The position numbers and the translations under genes were made by a program. From the NCBI RefSeq assembly GCF_007290395.2, contig NZ_CP041656.2, positions 4,464,001 to 4,528,000 on the forward strand: a stretch of DNA of 64,000 nt, given 5' to 3'. Position 1 is the stretch's first letter. The number at the start of each line of letters is the position of its first letter. Shown here piece by piece: positions 57,076-64,000 of the stretch. This DNA comes from Bradyrhizobium cosmicum (GTDB lineage Bacteria; Pseudomonadota; Alphaproteobacteria; Rhizobiales; Xanthobacteraceae). Under the pieces are notes generated by a model. It was given only the letters and a program-made list of their open reading frames with translations, made no database searches and was not told the origin of the DNA.

Positions 57076-57382
57076 CGAAACAGCGATGCGATCGGCGCGC
57101 TGGCCCGGAGGCAACGGGGACGCGCATACTGGGAATTTGCAAAGACGACAGGCCGGCCAATCGTCGCTTTGGACGATGAAAAATAGTTACAACGATATGC
57201 TGGAATATCGAACATTGTCCTTGCGTAACGTCAACCGCAGGGTGCGGCTTGGACGTTTTCGCCAAAGACTAGGATAAATGCGAACAGCGCGCGGGGCTGT
57301 GTGCGTTGTGTCACGCGGGTGCACGCTGCCGCCGAACTCATTGCCACCCATTCCGGCCTGCATCGCCGCGGGCGCCGGCAAT

Positions 57383-57889
57383 TTACTTCCGGTTCTCCTC
57401 GCAGAACTTCAGCGCGGCGAGCGCCTCGCCGGCGCGCGGGATCTGCATCTCGATGCTGTCCTCGTCATCATCCTCGAAATCGAGCGACAGGCGCCTCGCC
57501 TTCGAGAGGCGGTCCATCATCGACTGGTCGTATTCGAAGATGCCGCGCACGGTGGTCTTGTCCATGACCTCCCACTTCGCCTTCTTCATGATGTCGGCGT
57601 CATCAGTGCCGACATCGGCGCGCAGGACCTCGCCGACCTTGTCCCACTCCCACCCGTCATAGATCATCACGATCACGATGGCTTTCTCGGAATAAGTGAT
57701 GACGATGACGTAGTCGCGGTTCTCGTCGTCCTTGTCCTTGTAGCCGCGGCTCGCATTGCAATGCGTGTCCTGCGTGCGCTTCTCGATGGTCCAGTCGCCG
57801 ACCCTGGATTGCTGCGCCAGCGCCGGCCCGGCGGCCAACTGCAACAAGGCGCCCGCGCTCAGCACAGCAGCGAAAAGGACTCTTTTCAT
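57383..57889 (-). CDS. Secreted hypothetical protein
   Basis: 168 residues from the ATG at 57889 with GGAGGCAAAG upstream. The signal peptide (VLFAAVLSAGALLQLAAGPALAQ) is clear, and QSRVGDWTIEKRTQDTHCNA follows, recalling IalB-like or thermostable surface domains only loosely. The centre is Asp/Lys-rich and the C-terminus has one Cys (KFCEENRK). Two cysteines suggest a periplasmic disulfide. Function is unknown. Confidence 0.8.
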   Translation of the reverse strand: MKRVLFAAVLSAGALLQLAAGPALAQQSRVGDWTIEKRTQDTHCNASRGYKDKDDENRDYVIVITYSEKAIVIVMIYDGWEWDKVGEVLRADVGTDDADIMKKAKWEVMDKTTVRGIFEYDQSMMDRLSKARRLSLDFEDDDEDSIEMQIPRAGEALAALKFCEENRK

Positions 57890-57985
57890 CTTTGCCTCCA
57901 GCGTGTTCCCCACGTGGAGATGACCACCTCTGCCGGTGGCCCGCAAGGGTTTGAGGAGGCTGACCGGGCCCGAACGGCGGCCGCC

Positions 57986-58432
57986 CTACACCCGCCTGGG
58001 GATGATGGCGATCGGGGTGAAGGTGTAAACCTCCTCGTCGTTCTGGTTGAACATCGTCCATTTCACCAACGCGATGCCCTGCGGCTTCGATTTCGACGGC
58101 GTCAGGCTCATGACCTCGCCGACCAGATGCAGGCGATCGTTCGGTCGCACCGGGATGGTCCAGCGCAGGCCGTCGACGCCGGCGCCGATCAGCGGATGCG
58201 GGCCGAACGGGCGGGCCTGGATCGCGAGGTTCATGGCGATCGCAGCGGTATGCCACCCGGACGCGGCCAACCCCCTGAACAGGGTCTCCTTGGCGGCCTC
58301 ATGGTCGAGATGCATCGGCTGCGGGTCGAATTCGGCCGCGAAGCGCTTGATGTCGGCCTCGGTGATCTCGACCTCGGGCGATCTGAACCGCATTCCAATG
58401 GTGAGATCGTCGAACCACTCGACCTGCGCCAT
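57986..58432 (-). CDS. MaoC-family hot-dog dehydratase
   Basis: 148 residues from the ATG at 58432. The R-hydratase motif FDPQPMHLDHEAAKETLFRGLAASGWHT carries the catalytic Asp and His (D-x-x-P-x-H). The family hydrates enoyl-CoA or acts on related acyl-CoAs. Single-domain members are common near fatty-acid or secondary catabolism genes. The acyl-CoA synthetase and monooxygenase in this end of the window may share its metabolism, though they are not contiguous with it. Confidence 0.9.
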   Translation of the reverse strand: MAQVEWFDDLTIGMRFRSPEVEITEADIKRFAAEFDPQPMHLDHEAAKETLFRGLAASGWHTAAIAMNLAIQARPFGPHPLIGAGVDGLRWTIPVRPNDRLHLVGEVMSLTPSKSKPQGIALVKWTMFNQNDEEVYTFTPIAIIPRRV

Positions 58433-58628
58433 GATCTTGCCTCGCAACGTAACATGCGGCCCGCGGGGCGCGCGGCCGAAGGGACGGACTGGAAGCGGGA
58501 TGTAGCGGGTTCGCAGCGCACAAGCCAGCCCGGGGTTCCCCGCGAAACCCGTTTCCCTAAACGACGAAACACGCCTGAAACAGATGGCCGGTTAAGTGGT
58601 CGTCAAAATAAATACAGGGACGGCCACC

Positions 58629-58712
58629 ATGCAATTCCTCCTCGAGCTGATCTATGATTTTTCCTGCTGCCGGAACCTCGTTCCAGAGCCGCTGCGGGAG
58701 GACGAGTCATGA
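58629..58712 (+). CDS. Micro-ORF, 27 residues, overlapping the next micro-ORF
   Basis: ATG at 58629 with GGGA eight bases upstream. The product starts MQFLLELIYDFSCCRNLVP and ends REDES. Its stop overlaps the ATG of the following 30-residue frame (ATGA at 58709-58712), which suggests translational coupling or a leader-peptide role. No known family. Confidence 0.45.
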   Translation: MQFLLELIYDFSCCRNLVPEPLREDES

Positions 58713-58801
58713 TCGAGCTGATCTCCGCCCTCCTCGTCCTCTGCAGCATCGGTATCTTTGCGGCACATGCGCTGGATGCCTATCGCACCACGCATTCCTG
58801 A
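58709..58801 (+). CDS. Micro-ORF, 30-residue hydrophobic peptide
   Basis: The sequence MIELISALLVLCSIGIFAAH followed by ALDAYRTTHS is one membrane helix with a short polar tail. GGGAGGACGAGTC lies before the ATG. Such peptides are conserved in Bradyrhizobiaceae as far as I remember, with unknown function. The convergent gene ends 12 bases downstream. Confidence 0.55.
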   Translation: MIELISALLVLCSIGIFAAHALDAYRTTHS

Positions 58802-58813
58802 TCATCCCGGGCG

Positions 58814-59236
58814 CTAGAACGGGCGCCGGTAGAAGTGTTCCGAATGCGTCGCCGGCGGAAACCGGTTGGCGAGCGCGAGTGCGCCCTTTTCATCCGTCTC
58901 GAGCGCTATCTTTTGCGCCAGCATTACGTCACCCGGCACCAGGAAGCCCGACGGGACGAAGCACCAGCCCATCGTCGGATGCCCGTCGCGATCAATCTCG
59001 TGAACGTTGGCGGCGGTGCCGTAGTGAATGCGATAGGTCCTGCCGGTATCGCAGCCGATGACATCGAAATAGCGATGCTGCTCGAACTGCGCGCGTTGCG
59101 CCGGTGACAGCCATTCGGCCAAAAGGCGGCGCCCCCGCGCATCCGGCGTGTTCTCGCCGAAGAAGCGTCGGTAGAGTTCGCGCAGCGCATGCAGACGCGC
59201 ACGCGCCGGCGTGCGGAACCAGTATGCCGCGAACAT
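58814..59236 (-). CDS. Conserved hypothetical protein
   Basis: 140 residues. The N-terminal part is basic and helical (RTPARARLHALRELYRRFFG). The C-terminal part contains DVIGCDTGRTYRIHYG, WCFVPSGFLVPGDVMLAQKIALE, which looks like a beta-rich domain. I do not recognise the family. It is followed upstream by another small gene on the same strand after 12 bases, suggesting an operon of two. Confidence 0.75.
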   Translation of the reverse strand: MFAAYWFRTPARARLHALRELYRRFFGENTPDARGRRLLAEWLSPAQRAQFEQHRYFDVIGCDTGRTYRIHYGTAANVHEIDRDGHPTMGWCFVPSGFLVPGDVMLAQKIALETDEKGALALANRFPPATHSEHFYRRPF

Positions 59237-59248
59237 GAGCAGCTCGGA

Positions 59249-59470
59249 TCAGCCGCCGACCAGACGGGGGTAGAACAATGTTTCCTGTGCGGTCGGATCG
59301 AATGATTTGATACGGGTCACGTCGCCGGGCCCGGTCCGGAACGCGGCGGTGAAGCCGGCTCCCGTCAGCTCTCGAAAGCGCTGTTCGGCCCGCGCCAGCG
59401 CTTCGGCATTGCCAGGATCAAACTCGTGGCGTGTATCGCCGGTCTGATCCATCACGATCTGGGTTGCCAT
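59249..59470 (-). CDS. Small conserved hypothetical protein
   Basis: 73 residues from the ATG at 59470 (MATQIVMDQTGDTRHEFDPG); an in-frame start at 59485 is less likely. ETLFYPRLVGG ends the protein. The acidic N-terminal segment and the AEARFRELTGAGFTA-like helix suggest a small metal- or partner-binding protein. Function is unknown. It precedes the 140-residue gene in the same direction. Confidence 0.75.
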   Translation of the reverse strand: MATQIVMDQTGDTRHEFDPGNAEALARAEQRFRELTGAGFTAAFRTGPGDVTRIKSFDPTAQETLFYPRLVGG

Positions 59471-59584
59471 TGTGAGTCTCCTCATGCCCAGCCCCGAACC
59501 TGATCAAAGCAAACCTCATGCCGTGCGTTCCTGATGGCAACAACTTTCTTGTGCCGGCGCATCACGCCTTGCTGAACAAGAGCG

Positions 59585-60400
59585 CTAACGCGAGGCGGCC
59601 GCACCTCCTTCGTCGATCTGCCGTCCCATCAGCGCGATCGCCTTCTGATAGACGCCTGCGGCGTTCCAGGCCTCGATGGCGACGAAGTTCGGCTCGCCCG
59701 GCTGGTAACCAGCTCCCGCACGCCAGCCATGGGCCTTGAGGAAATTTGCGGTCGAGTTCAGTGCGTTGGCGGCGACCTCGAGATTGCCGGTGCCATAGGC
59801 CAGGATGTTCTTCGGCATAAACTGGGTCTGGCCGACCTCGCCATGCATGGAGCCGCGGGTCGATCCCGACAGCGTGCCGCGGTCGATCAGCTTCAGGGCG
59901 GCATAGAGCTGGTCGGTGAAGAATTCGGGACGGCGGCAGTCATAGGCAAGAGTCGCGATCGACGACAGCATGTTCTGGTTGCCGCGCTGGCTGCCGAAAC
60001 CGGTCTCCATGCCCCAGATCGCGATCAGCGGCCCGGGTGGCACGCCATAGCGTTGCTGAATCGAGGCGAACAAGGCGGCCTGCGATTGCTTGAGCTGCCG
60101 GCCCTTGGCCACGATGGTGGTAGCGCCGCGCTTGGCAAGGAACTGGTCGAGCGTCAGCGAGAAGCTGCGCTGGCCGCGGTCGGCCGCAATCGTGGCGCTG
60201 GCGTAATTGGTCTGCATCAGCGCCGACAGCGCGGTCTGCCCGACGCCCTTGCCCTGCGCCTCCGCGCTGAACTCGCGCTTCCAGGCCTCGAAACCCGCCG
60301 GCGAGCTGCCGCATGTCGCGGCTTGCGCCGCGGGCGCCAGGCAACCAAGCAGCGCCATCGCCCCAAAAACCGCCCCGGCTACGGTCCTGCCCCTGATCAT
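59585..60400 (-). CDS. Lytic murein transglycosylase (MltB/SLT_2 type)
   Basis: 271 residues from the ATG at 60400. A signal peptide (VAGAVFGAMALLGCLAPAAQA) comes first. The catalytic Glu is in WGMETGFGSQRG, followed by MLSSIATLAYDCRRPEFFTDQL and MHGEVGQTQFMPKNILAYG, standard for the MltB/SLT_2 family. It cleaves peptidoglycan glycan strands, releasing 1,6-anhydromuropeptides in the periplasm. No C-terminal peptidoglycan-binding domain is present, making it shorter than many homologues. No operon partner is evident. Confidence 0.92.
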   Translation of the reverse strand: MIRGRTVAGAVFGAMALLGCLAPAAQAATCGSSPAGFEAWKREFSAEAQGKGVGQTALSALMQTNYASATIAADRGQRSFSLTLDQFLAKRGATTIVAKGRQLKQSQAALFASIQQRYGVPPGPLIAIWGMETGFGSQRGNQNMLSSIATLAYDCRRPEFFTDQLYAALKLIDRGTLSGSTRGSMHGEVGQTQFMPKNILAYGTGNLEVAANALNSTANFLKAHGWRAGAGYQPGEPNFVAIEAWNAAGVYQKAIALMGRQIDEGGAAASR

Positions 60401-60441
60401 GTCCGACGTCCTCTCTGTCTGCAGCAATCCGATGCCCGAGC

Positions 60442-62295
60442 TTACCCGGACGAAGGCGCCGACTCCATGGCGTGATCATACGACAGTTCGAGGCCTTCCA
60501 GACTGCCTTCCTTGCGCCATCTGTCGAGCAGCCGCAGGAACGCCATGGGCCCGCGCCAATATTGGCTGTTTCTGGCCGCTATCGGATCGAACACGCCTTC
60601 ATTGTTGTAATAACCGGGCGTGCATTCGGCCAGATAAGTCTGGCGGCCAAGCGCGGCCTTGACGACTTCGTCGACCCAGGCGTTCTCGGCGGCGAGCGTC
60701 GGCTCGAGCGTTCGCGCCTTGCGCTTGCGCGCCTCCTTGATGACGTAGGCGATGTGCTGCGACTGCTCATCGATGATGTGCGGAAAATTGGCGCTCTGGC
60801 CGGCCTGCACGGTGACGATCAGGAAGCAGTTCGGGAAACCGCGGCTGTAGAAGCCGTGCATCGTCTTGACACCATCGCGCCAGCGCTCCGACAGACTCAT
60901 GCCGCCGCGGCCGTAGACCTCGAAGCCCATGCGCCGGGCATAATCGGTCCCGACCTCGAAGCCGCTGGCATAGATCAGGCAATCGAGCTCATAGGCCTTG
61001 CCGTCGACCACGACGGCATTTTCGGTGATGCGATCGACGCCCTGCCCTTTGGTATCGACGAGATGCACGTTGGGGCGGTTGAACGTGTCGAGATATTCGT
61101 CGTGGAAGCACGGCCGCTTGCAGAACGCCTTGTACCAGGGTTTTAGCGCCGCCGCGGCCGCCTCGTCCTTCACCACGGCATCGACGCGGGCGCGGATCTC
61201 CTCCATCTTGCGATAGTCGGCCTGCTCGATCACCTTCAGCGCCTCCTCCATCGAGGTCACCGGCTGCGGCTGACGGCGCGGCGCCAGCAGGATCTCGCCG
61301 AGCAGACCGGTCCAGCCGTCCTGCACCAGATCCTGCTCGAACGGCTCGCCGGAGATGACGGCGGTGAAATTGTCCATGCGCTCGCGCTGCCAGCCGGGCT
61401 TGAGGCCTTGCGCCCAGCTCTGGTCCGTCGGCCGGTCGTCGCGGACGCCGATCGCCGATGGCGTGCGCTGGAAGACGTAGAGCTCCTTCGCGGAGCGGCC
61501 GAGATGCGGCACGCATTGCACGGCGGTGGCACCGGTGCCGATGATACCGACGCGCTTGTCGGCAAGGCCGGTAAGACCGCCTTCGGCGGTCCCGCCGGTG
61601 TAGCCGTAATCCCAGCGGCTGGTGTGGAAGCTGTGGCCCGTGAACGTCGCGATGCCGGGAATGCCCGGCAGTTTCGGACGGCTCAGCGGGCCGCCGGCCA
61701 GGATGACGAAGCGCGCGTGGATGCGATCGCCGCGATCGGTCTCGACCAGCCAGCGCCCCTCCGGCTCCTGCCATTCCATGCGCGCGATGACGGTCTGAAA
61801 CAGCGCGCGCTCATAGAGGCCGAAGTGACGGCCGATGCGGCGGGAATGTTCGTAGATCTCCGGAGCCCGCGCATATTTGCGCACCGGCATGTAGCCGGTC
61901 TCTTCCAGCAGCGGCAGATAGATGTAGCTCTCGGTATCGCATGCCGCCCCGGGATAGCGATTCCAGTACCAGGTGCCGCCGAAATCCGCGGCCTTTTCCA
62001 CCATGCGAAAATCGTCGATGCCGGCTTCGCGCAGGCGCGCGCCGCAGAGCAGGCCGCCGAAGCCGCCGCCGACGATGAGCACCTCGGTCTCTTCGCTGAC
62101 AGCTTCGCGCGCAAATGCGGGATCGGCCCAGGGATCGTCGAGATAGCGGCCGAAGTCGCCGGTCACTTCGACATACTGCGCCTTGCCTTCGGTGCGCAGA
62201 CGGCGGTCGCGCTCGTCGCGATAGCGCGCGCGGAGTGCGTCAATGTCGACCTTAGATTCGCCGGCTGCACCGGTCTTGTGTCTTTCCGCTGACAT
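60442..62295 (-). CDS. Flavin-dependent monooxygenase, Baeyer-Villiger type
   Basis: 617 residues. The FAD-binding motif GGGFGG lies at about residues 76-81, the BVMO fingerprint [13 protein letters not shown] near residue 220, and the NADPH motif [10 protein letters not shown] near 250. FAD/NADPH BVMOs of this size insert oxygen next to a ketone to give esters or lactones. An N-terminal extension of about 70 residues is common in this subgroup. It is divergent from an acyl-CoA synthetase, and the shared region contains an inverted repeat, so the two may be co-regulated for ketone/steroid-like or fatty-acid catabolism (inference). Confidence 0.93.
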   Translation of the reverse strand: MSAERHKTGAAGESKVDIDALRARYRDERDRRLRTEGKAQYVEVTGDFGRYLDDPWADPAFAREAVSEETEVLIVGGGFGGLLCGARLREAGIDDFRMVEKAADFGGTWYWNRYPGAACDTESYIYLPLLEETGYMPVRKYARAPEIYEHSRRIGRHFGLYERALFQTVIARMEWQEPEGRWLVETDRGDRIHARFVILAGGPLSRPKLPGIPGIATFTGHSFHTSRWDYGYTGGTAEGGLTGLADKRVGIIGTGATAVQCVPHLGRSAKELYVFQRTPSAIGVRDDRPTDQSWAQGLKPGWQRERMDNFTAVISGEPFEQDLVQDGWTGLLGEILLAPRRQPQPVTSMEEALKVIEQADYRKMEEIRARVDAVVKDEAAAAALKPWYKAFCKRPCFHDEYLDTFNRPNVHLVDTKGQGVDRITENAVVVDGKAYELDCLIYASGFEVGTDYARRMGFEVYGRGGMSLSERWRDGVKTMHGFYSRGFPNCFLIVTVQAGQSANFPHIIDEQSQHIAYVIKEARKRKARTLEPTLAAENAWVDEVVKAALGRQTYLAECTPGYYNNEGVFDPIAARNSQYWRGPMAFLRLLDRWRKEGSLEGLELSYDHAMESAPSSG

Positions 62296-62361
62296 CGATC
62301 TCCTCCACCGCGAACGCTGCTTCGCCGGCAGCTCGGATCAGTTAGCCTCGAAAAAGCGCCG

Positions 62362-62391
62362 CACGCAATCACGCCCCTCGTTTTTTGCGTG
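62362..62391. promoter_or_regulatory. Inverted repeat in the monooxygenase/acyl-CoA synthetase divergent promoter
   Basis: CACGCAA (62362-62368) and TTGCGTG (62385-62391) are perfect 7-base arms with a 16-base spacer. It sits midway between the two divergent genes and is a plausible regulator site. No regulator gene is adjacent in the window. Confidence 0.4.
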
Positions 62392-62472
62392 AACGCCGCG
62401 TGGCGTTCCGCTAACCTTCCGCGCAAATCACAAGCATACGCCGCGCAACGACGTGGCGGACTGGAGGAGACG

Positions 62473-64000
62473 ATGCAGGGATTGATGATGGACATGCCGC
62501 TTCTGATCAGCGGCCTGATCCAGTATGCCGCCGACTATCACGGCGAAGCGGAGATCGTCGCGCGCGAGATCGAAGGCGACATTCATCGCTACTCTTATGC
62601 CGACGCCCACCCGCGCATCAAGCGCATGGCGCTGGCGCTCAGGCGGCTCGGCATGAAGCAAGGCGATCGCGTCGGCACGCTGGCCTGGAATACCCATCGT
62701 CATTTCGAGATGTTCTATGCCGCACCGGGCATGGGCTATGTACTGCACACCGTCAATCCGCGGCTGTTTCCCGAGCAGCTCGTCTACATCATCAATCACG
62801 CCGAGGACCGGCTGCTGTTCGTCGACCGCGCCACGCTGCCGCTGGTCGAAGCGATCGCGCCGCAGCTCAAGACGGTCGAGGCCTATGTGATCATGTCATC
62901 GCGCGAGCGGATGCCGGAGACGAGGCTTGCGAACGTGCATTGCTATGAGGAGCTGCTGGAAAAGGAGAACGACGCCGGCTTCGCCTGGCCGGAGTTCGAC
63001 GAAAAATCGGCCTCCACCATCTGCTACACGTCGGGCACGACGGGCAATCCGAAGGGCGTGATCTACTCCCACCGCGCGGCGATCCTGCAGACGATGACCT
63101 GCAGCAGTTTCGACTTCCTGCCCGGACACGTCGAAGGCGTGCGCGAGGTGATGATGCCGATGGCGCCGCTATTCCACGGCAACGGCTGGAACATGCCGTT
63201 CACCGCGCCCTACACCGGCTCGAAGCTGGTGCTGCCCGGCCGCAATTACGAGCCCGACAAACTTTATGAGCTGCTCGAAGGCGAGAAGGTGACGCTGTCG
63301 GCGGGAGTGCCGAGCTTCTGGCTGATCCTGCTCGACTGGCTGGGCCGCACCGGAAACAGATTCTCGACATTGCGTGCAACGCTGTCGTCGGGCTCGGCGC
63401 CGCCACGCGCGATGGTCGAGAAACTCAAGCGCGACTATGGCATCGACTACATCCAGGCCTGGGGCATGACCGAGGCGCTGGGCTGCTCGATGCCGGGCCT
63501 GAGGCCCGGCTCGGAGCATCTCAGCGACATCGAGAAATTCGACCGGCGCCAGGTCTCGGGCCGCGCCTGTTTCGGCACTGCGCTACGCATCGTCGACGAC
63601 GGCGGCAATGAGCTGCCGCGGGACGGCAAGTCCGTCGGACATCTGCGCGCGCGTGGTCCGTGGGTCGCCTCCGGCTACATGAAGTTAGAGGAAGGCCTCG
63701 ACCGCGACGGCTGGCTCATCACCGGCGACATGGCCGTGATCGACAGCCAGGGCCACGTGACGCTGACCGACCGTTCAAAGGACGTCATCAAGTCCGGCGG
63801 CGAATGGATCTCCTCGATCCAGCTCGAGGACGTCGCCCTGTCTCATCCCGACGTGCTGCAGGCCGCAGTGGTCGCGATCAACCACGAGAAATGGCAGGAG
63901 CGTCCCCTGCTCCTCGTCGTCCGCAAGAAGGGCGCGACGGTCGACGGCAAGACACTGCTCGACCACATGCGCCCGAAGATCGCGAGCTGGTGGATGCCGG
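62473..64000 (+). CDS. Fatty-acid/acyl-CoA synthetase (AMP-forming), 3' truncated
   Basis: 509 residues are visible; the frame is still open at the window edge, and the family is about 540-550 long. GGAGGAGACG directly precedes the ATG at 62473. The AMP-binding motif YTSGTTGNPKGVIYSHRA, the WGMTEALG segment and the TGDMAVIDSQGHVTLTDRSKDVIKSGGEWIS hinge region are complete. The enzyme activates a carboxylic acid, probably medium/long-chain or aromatic, to its CoA ester via acyl-AMP. It is divergent from the BVMO gene and would act on the acids released by its products (inference). Confidence 0.95.
   Translation, partial: MQGLMMDMPLLISGLIQYAADYHGEAEIVAREIEGDIHRYSYADAHPRIKRMALALRRLGMKQGDRVGTLAWNTHRHFEMFYAAPGMGYVLHTVNPRLFPEQLVYIINHAEDRLLFVDRATLPLVEAIAPQLKTVEAYVIMSSRERMPETRLANVHCYEELLEKENDAGFAWPEFDEKSASTICYTSGTTGNPKGVIYSHRAAILQTMTCSSFDFLPGHVEGVREVMMPMAPLFHGNGWNMPFTAPYTGSKLVLPGRNYEPDKLYELLEGEKVTLSAGVPSFWLILLDWLGRTGNRFSTLRATLSSGSAPPRAMVEKLKRDYGIDYIQAWGMTEALGCSMPGLRPGSEHLSDIEKFDRRQVSGRACFGTALRIVDDGGNELPRDGKSVGHLRARGPWVASGYMKLEEGLDRDGWLITGDMAVIDSQGHVTLTDRSKDVIKSGGEWISSIQLEDVALSHPDVLQAAVVAINHEKWQERPLLLVVRKKGATVDGKTLLDHMRPKIASWWMP

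Noticed and set aside
57278..58657. 459-codon plus-strand frame
   Set aside because: It overlaps the secreted protein and MaoC genes in antisense and lacks any coherent domain.

Overview
The window is a stretch of chromosome from a high-GC alphaproteobacterium, most likely Bradyrhizobium or a close relative (inference). The signs are Irr/ICE-like iron boxes of the form TTTAGAAC-N-GTTCTAAA, several intergenic repeats that I recall from Bradyrhizobium genomes, a tonB-exbD-exbB-piuC-receptor iron cluster, three related long LuxR regulators, and many catabolic and ABC-transport genes with dedicated regulators. No integrase, transposase, phage gene, CRISPR array or rRNA was seen.

Layout. 1-3.1 kb: end of an IlvD/Edd-type sugar-acid dehydratase and two short-chain dehydrogenases, a likely sugar-acid catabolic group. 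3.1-6.3 kb: a divergent EamA exporter/LysR pair, a site-2-type membrane protease and a small membrane protein. 6.2-12.2 kb: siderophore uptake operon (receptor, piuC, exbB, exbD, tonB), preceded by three regularly spaced Irr-like half sites, with a second Irr-like box in front of a small gene. 12.3-17.4 kb: RND efflux adaptor and pump, then an IalB-like secreted protein. 17.4-20.4 kb: arylsulfatase and divergent TetR regulator around an AT-rich inverted repeat. 20.4-25.6 kb: Sel1-like protein and a complete branched-chain amino-acid type ABC transporter (livF, G, M, H, and binding protein).

25.6-30.8 kb is the most accessory-looking part. A 950-base repeat-rich gap and a DUF1428 gene precede two tandem caspase-family (C14) proteases. 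The first is fused to an N-terminal alpha/beta hydrolase, and both end in lysine-rich tails. The pair lies just beyond the 3' end of a tRNA-Gln gene. Next come a small gene and a truncated RNase Z remnant.

30.8-41.1 kb: a tandem ABM-domain membrane protein, guanine deaminase with an MFS exporter, an alpha/beta hydrolase lacking its nucleophile serine, then a GntR-aldehyde dehydrogenase-MFS-amidase catabolic run. 41.1-46.5 kb: a TetR regulator divergent from a second RND adaptor/pump, with two copies of a probable operator between them. 46.5-57.1 kb: TauE-type exporter, small membrane proteins, two tandem LuxR paralogues, a large autotransporter, DUF6894 and DUF3455 proteins, an AraC regulator and a third LuxR paralogue. 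57.3-64 kb: secreted protein, MaoC hydratase, two overlapping micro-ORFs, small conserved proteins, a lytic transglycosylase, a Baeyer-Villiger-type monooxygenase, and a divergent acyl-CoA synthetase that runs off the window.

Best candidate for something little described: the twin caspase module at 27174-29952.
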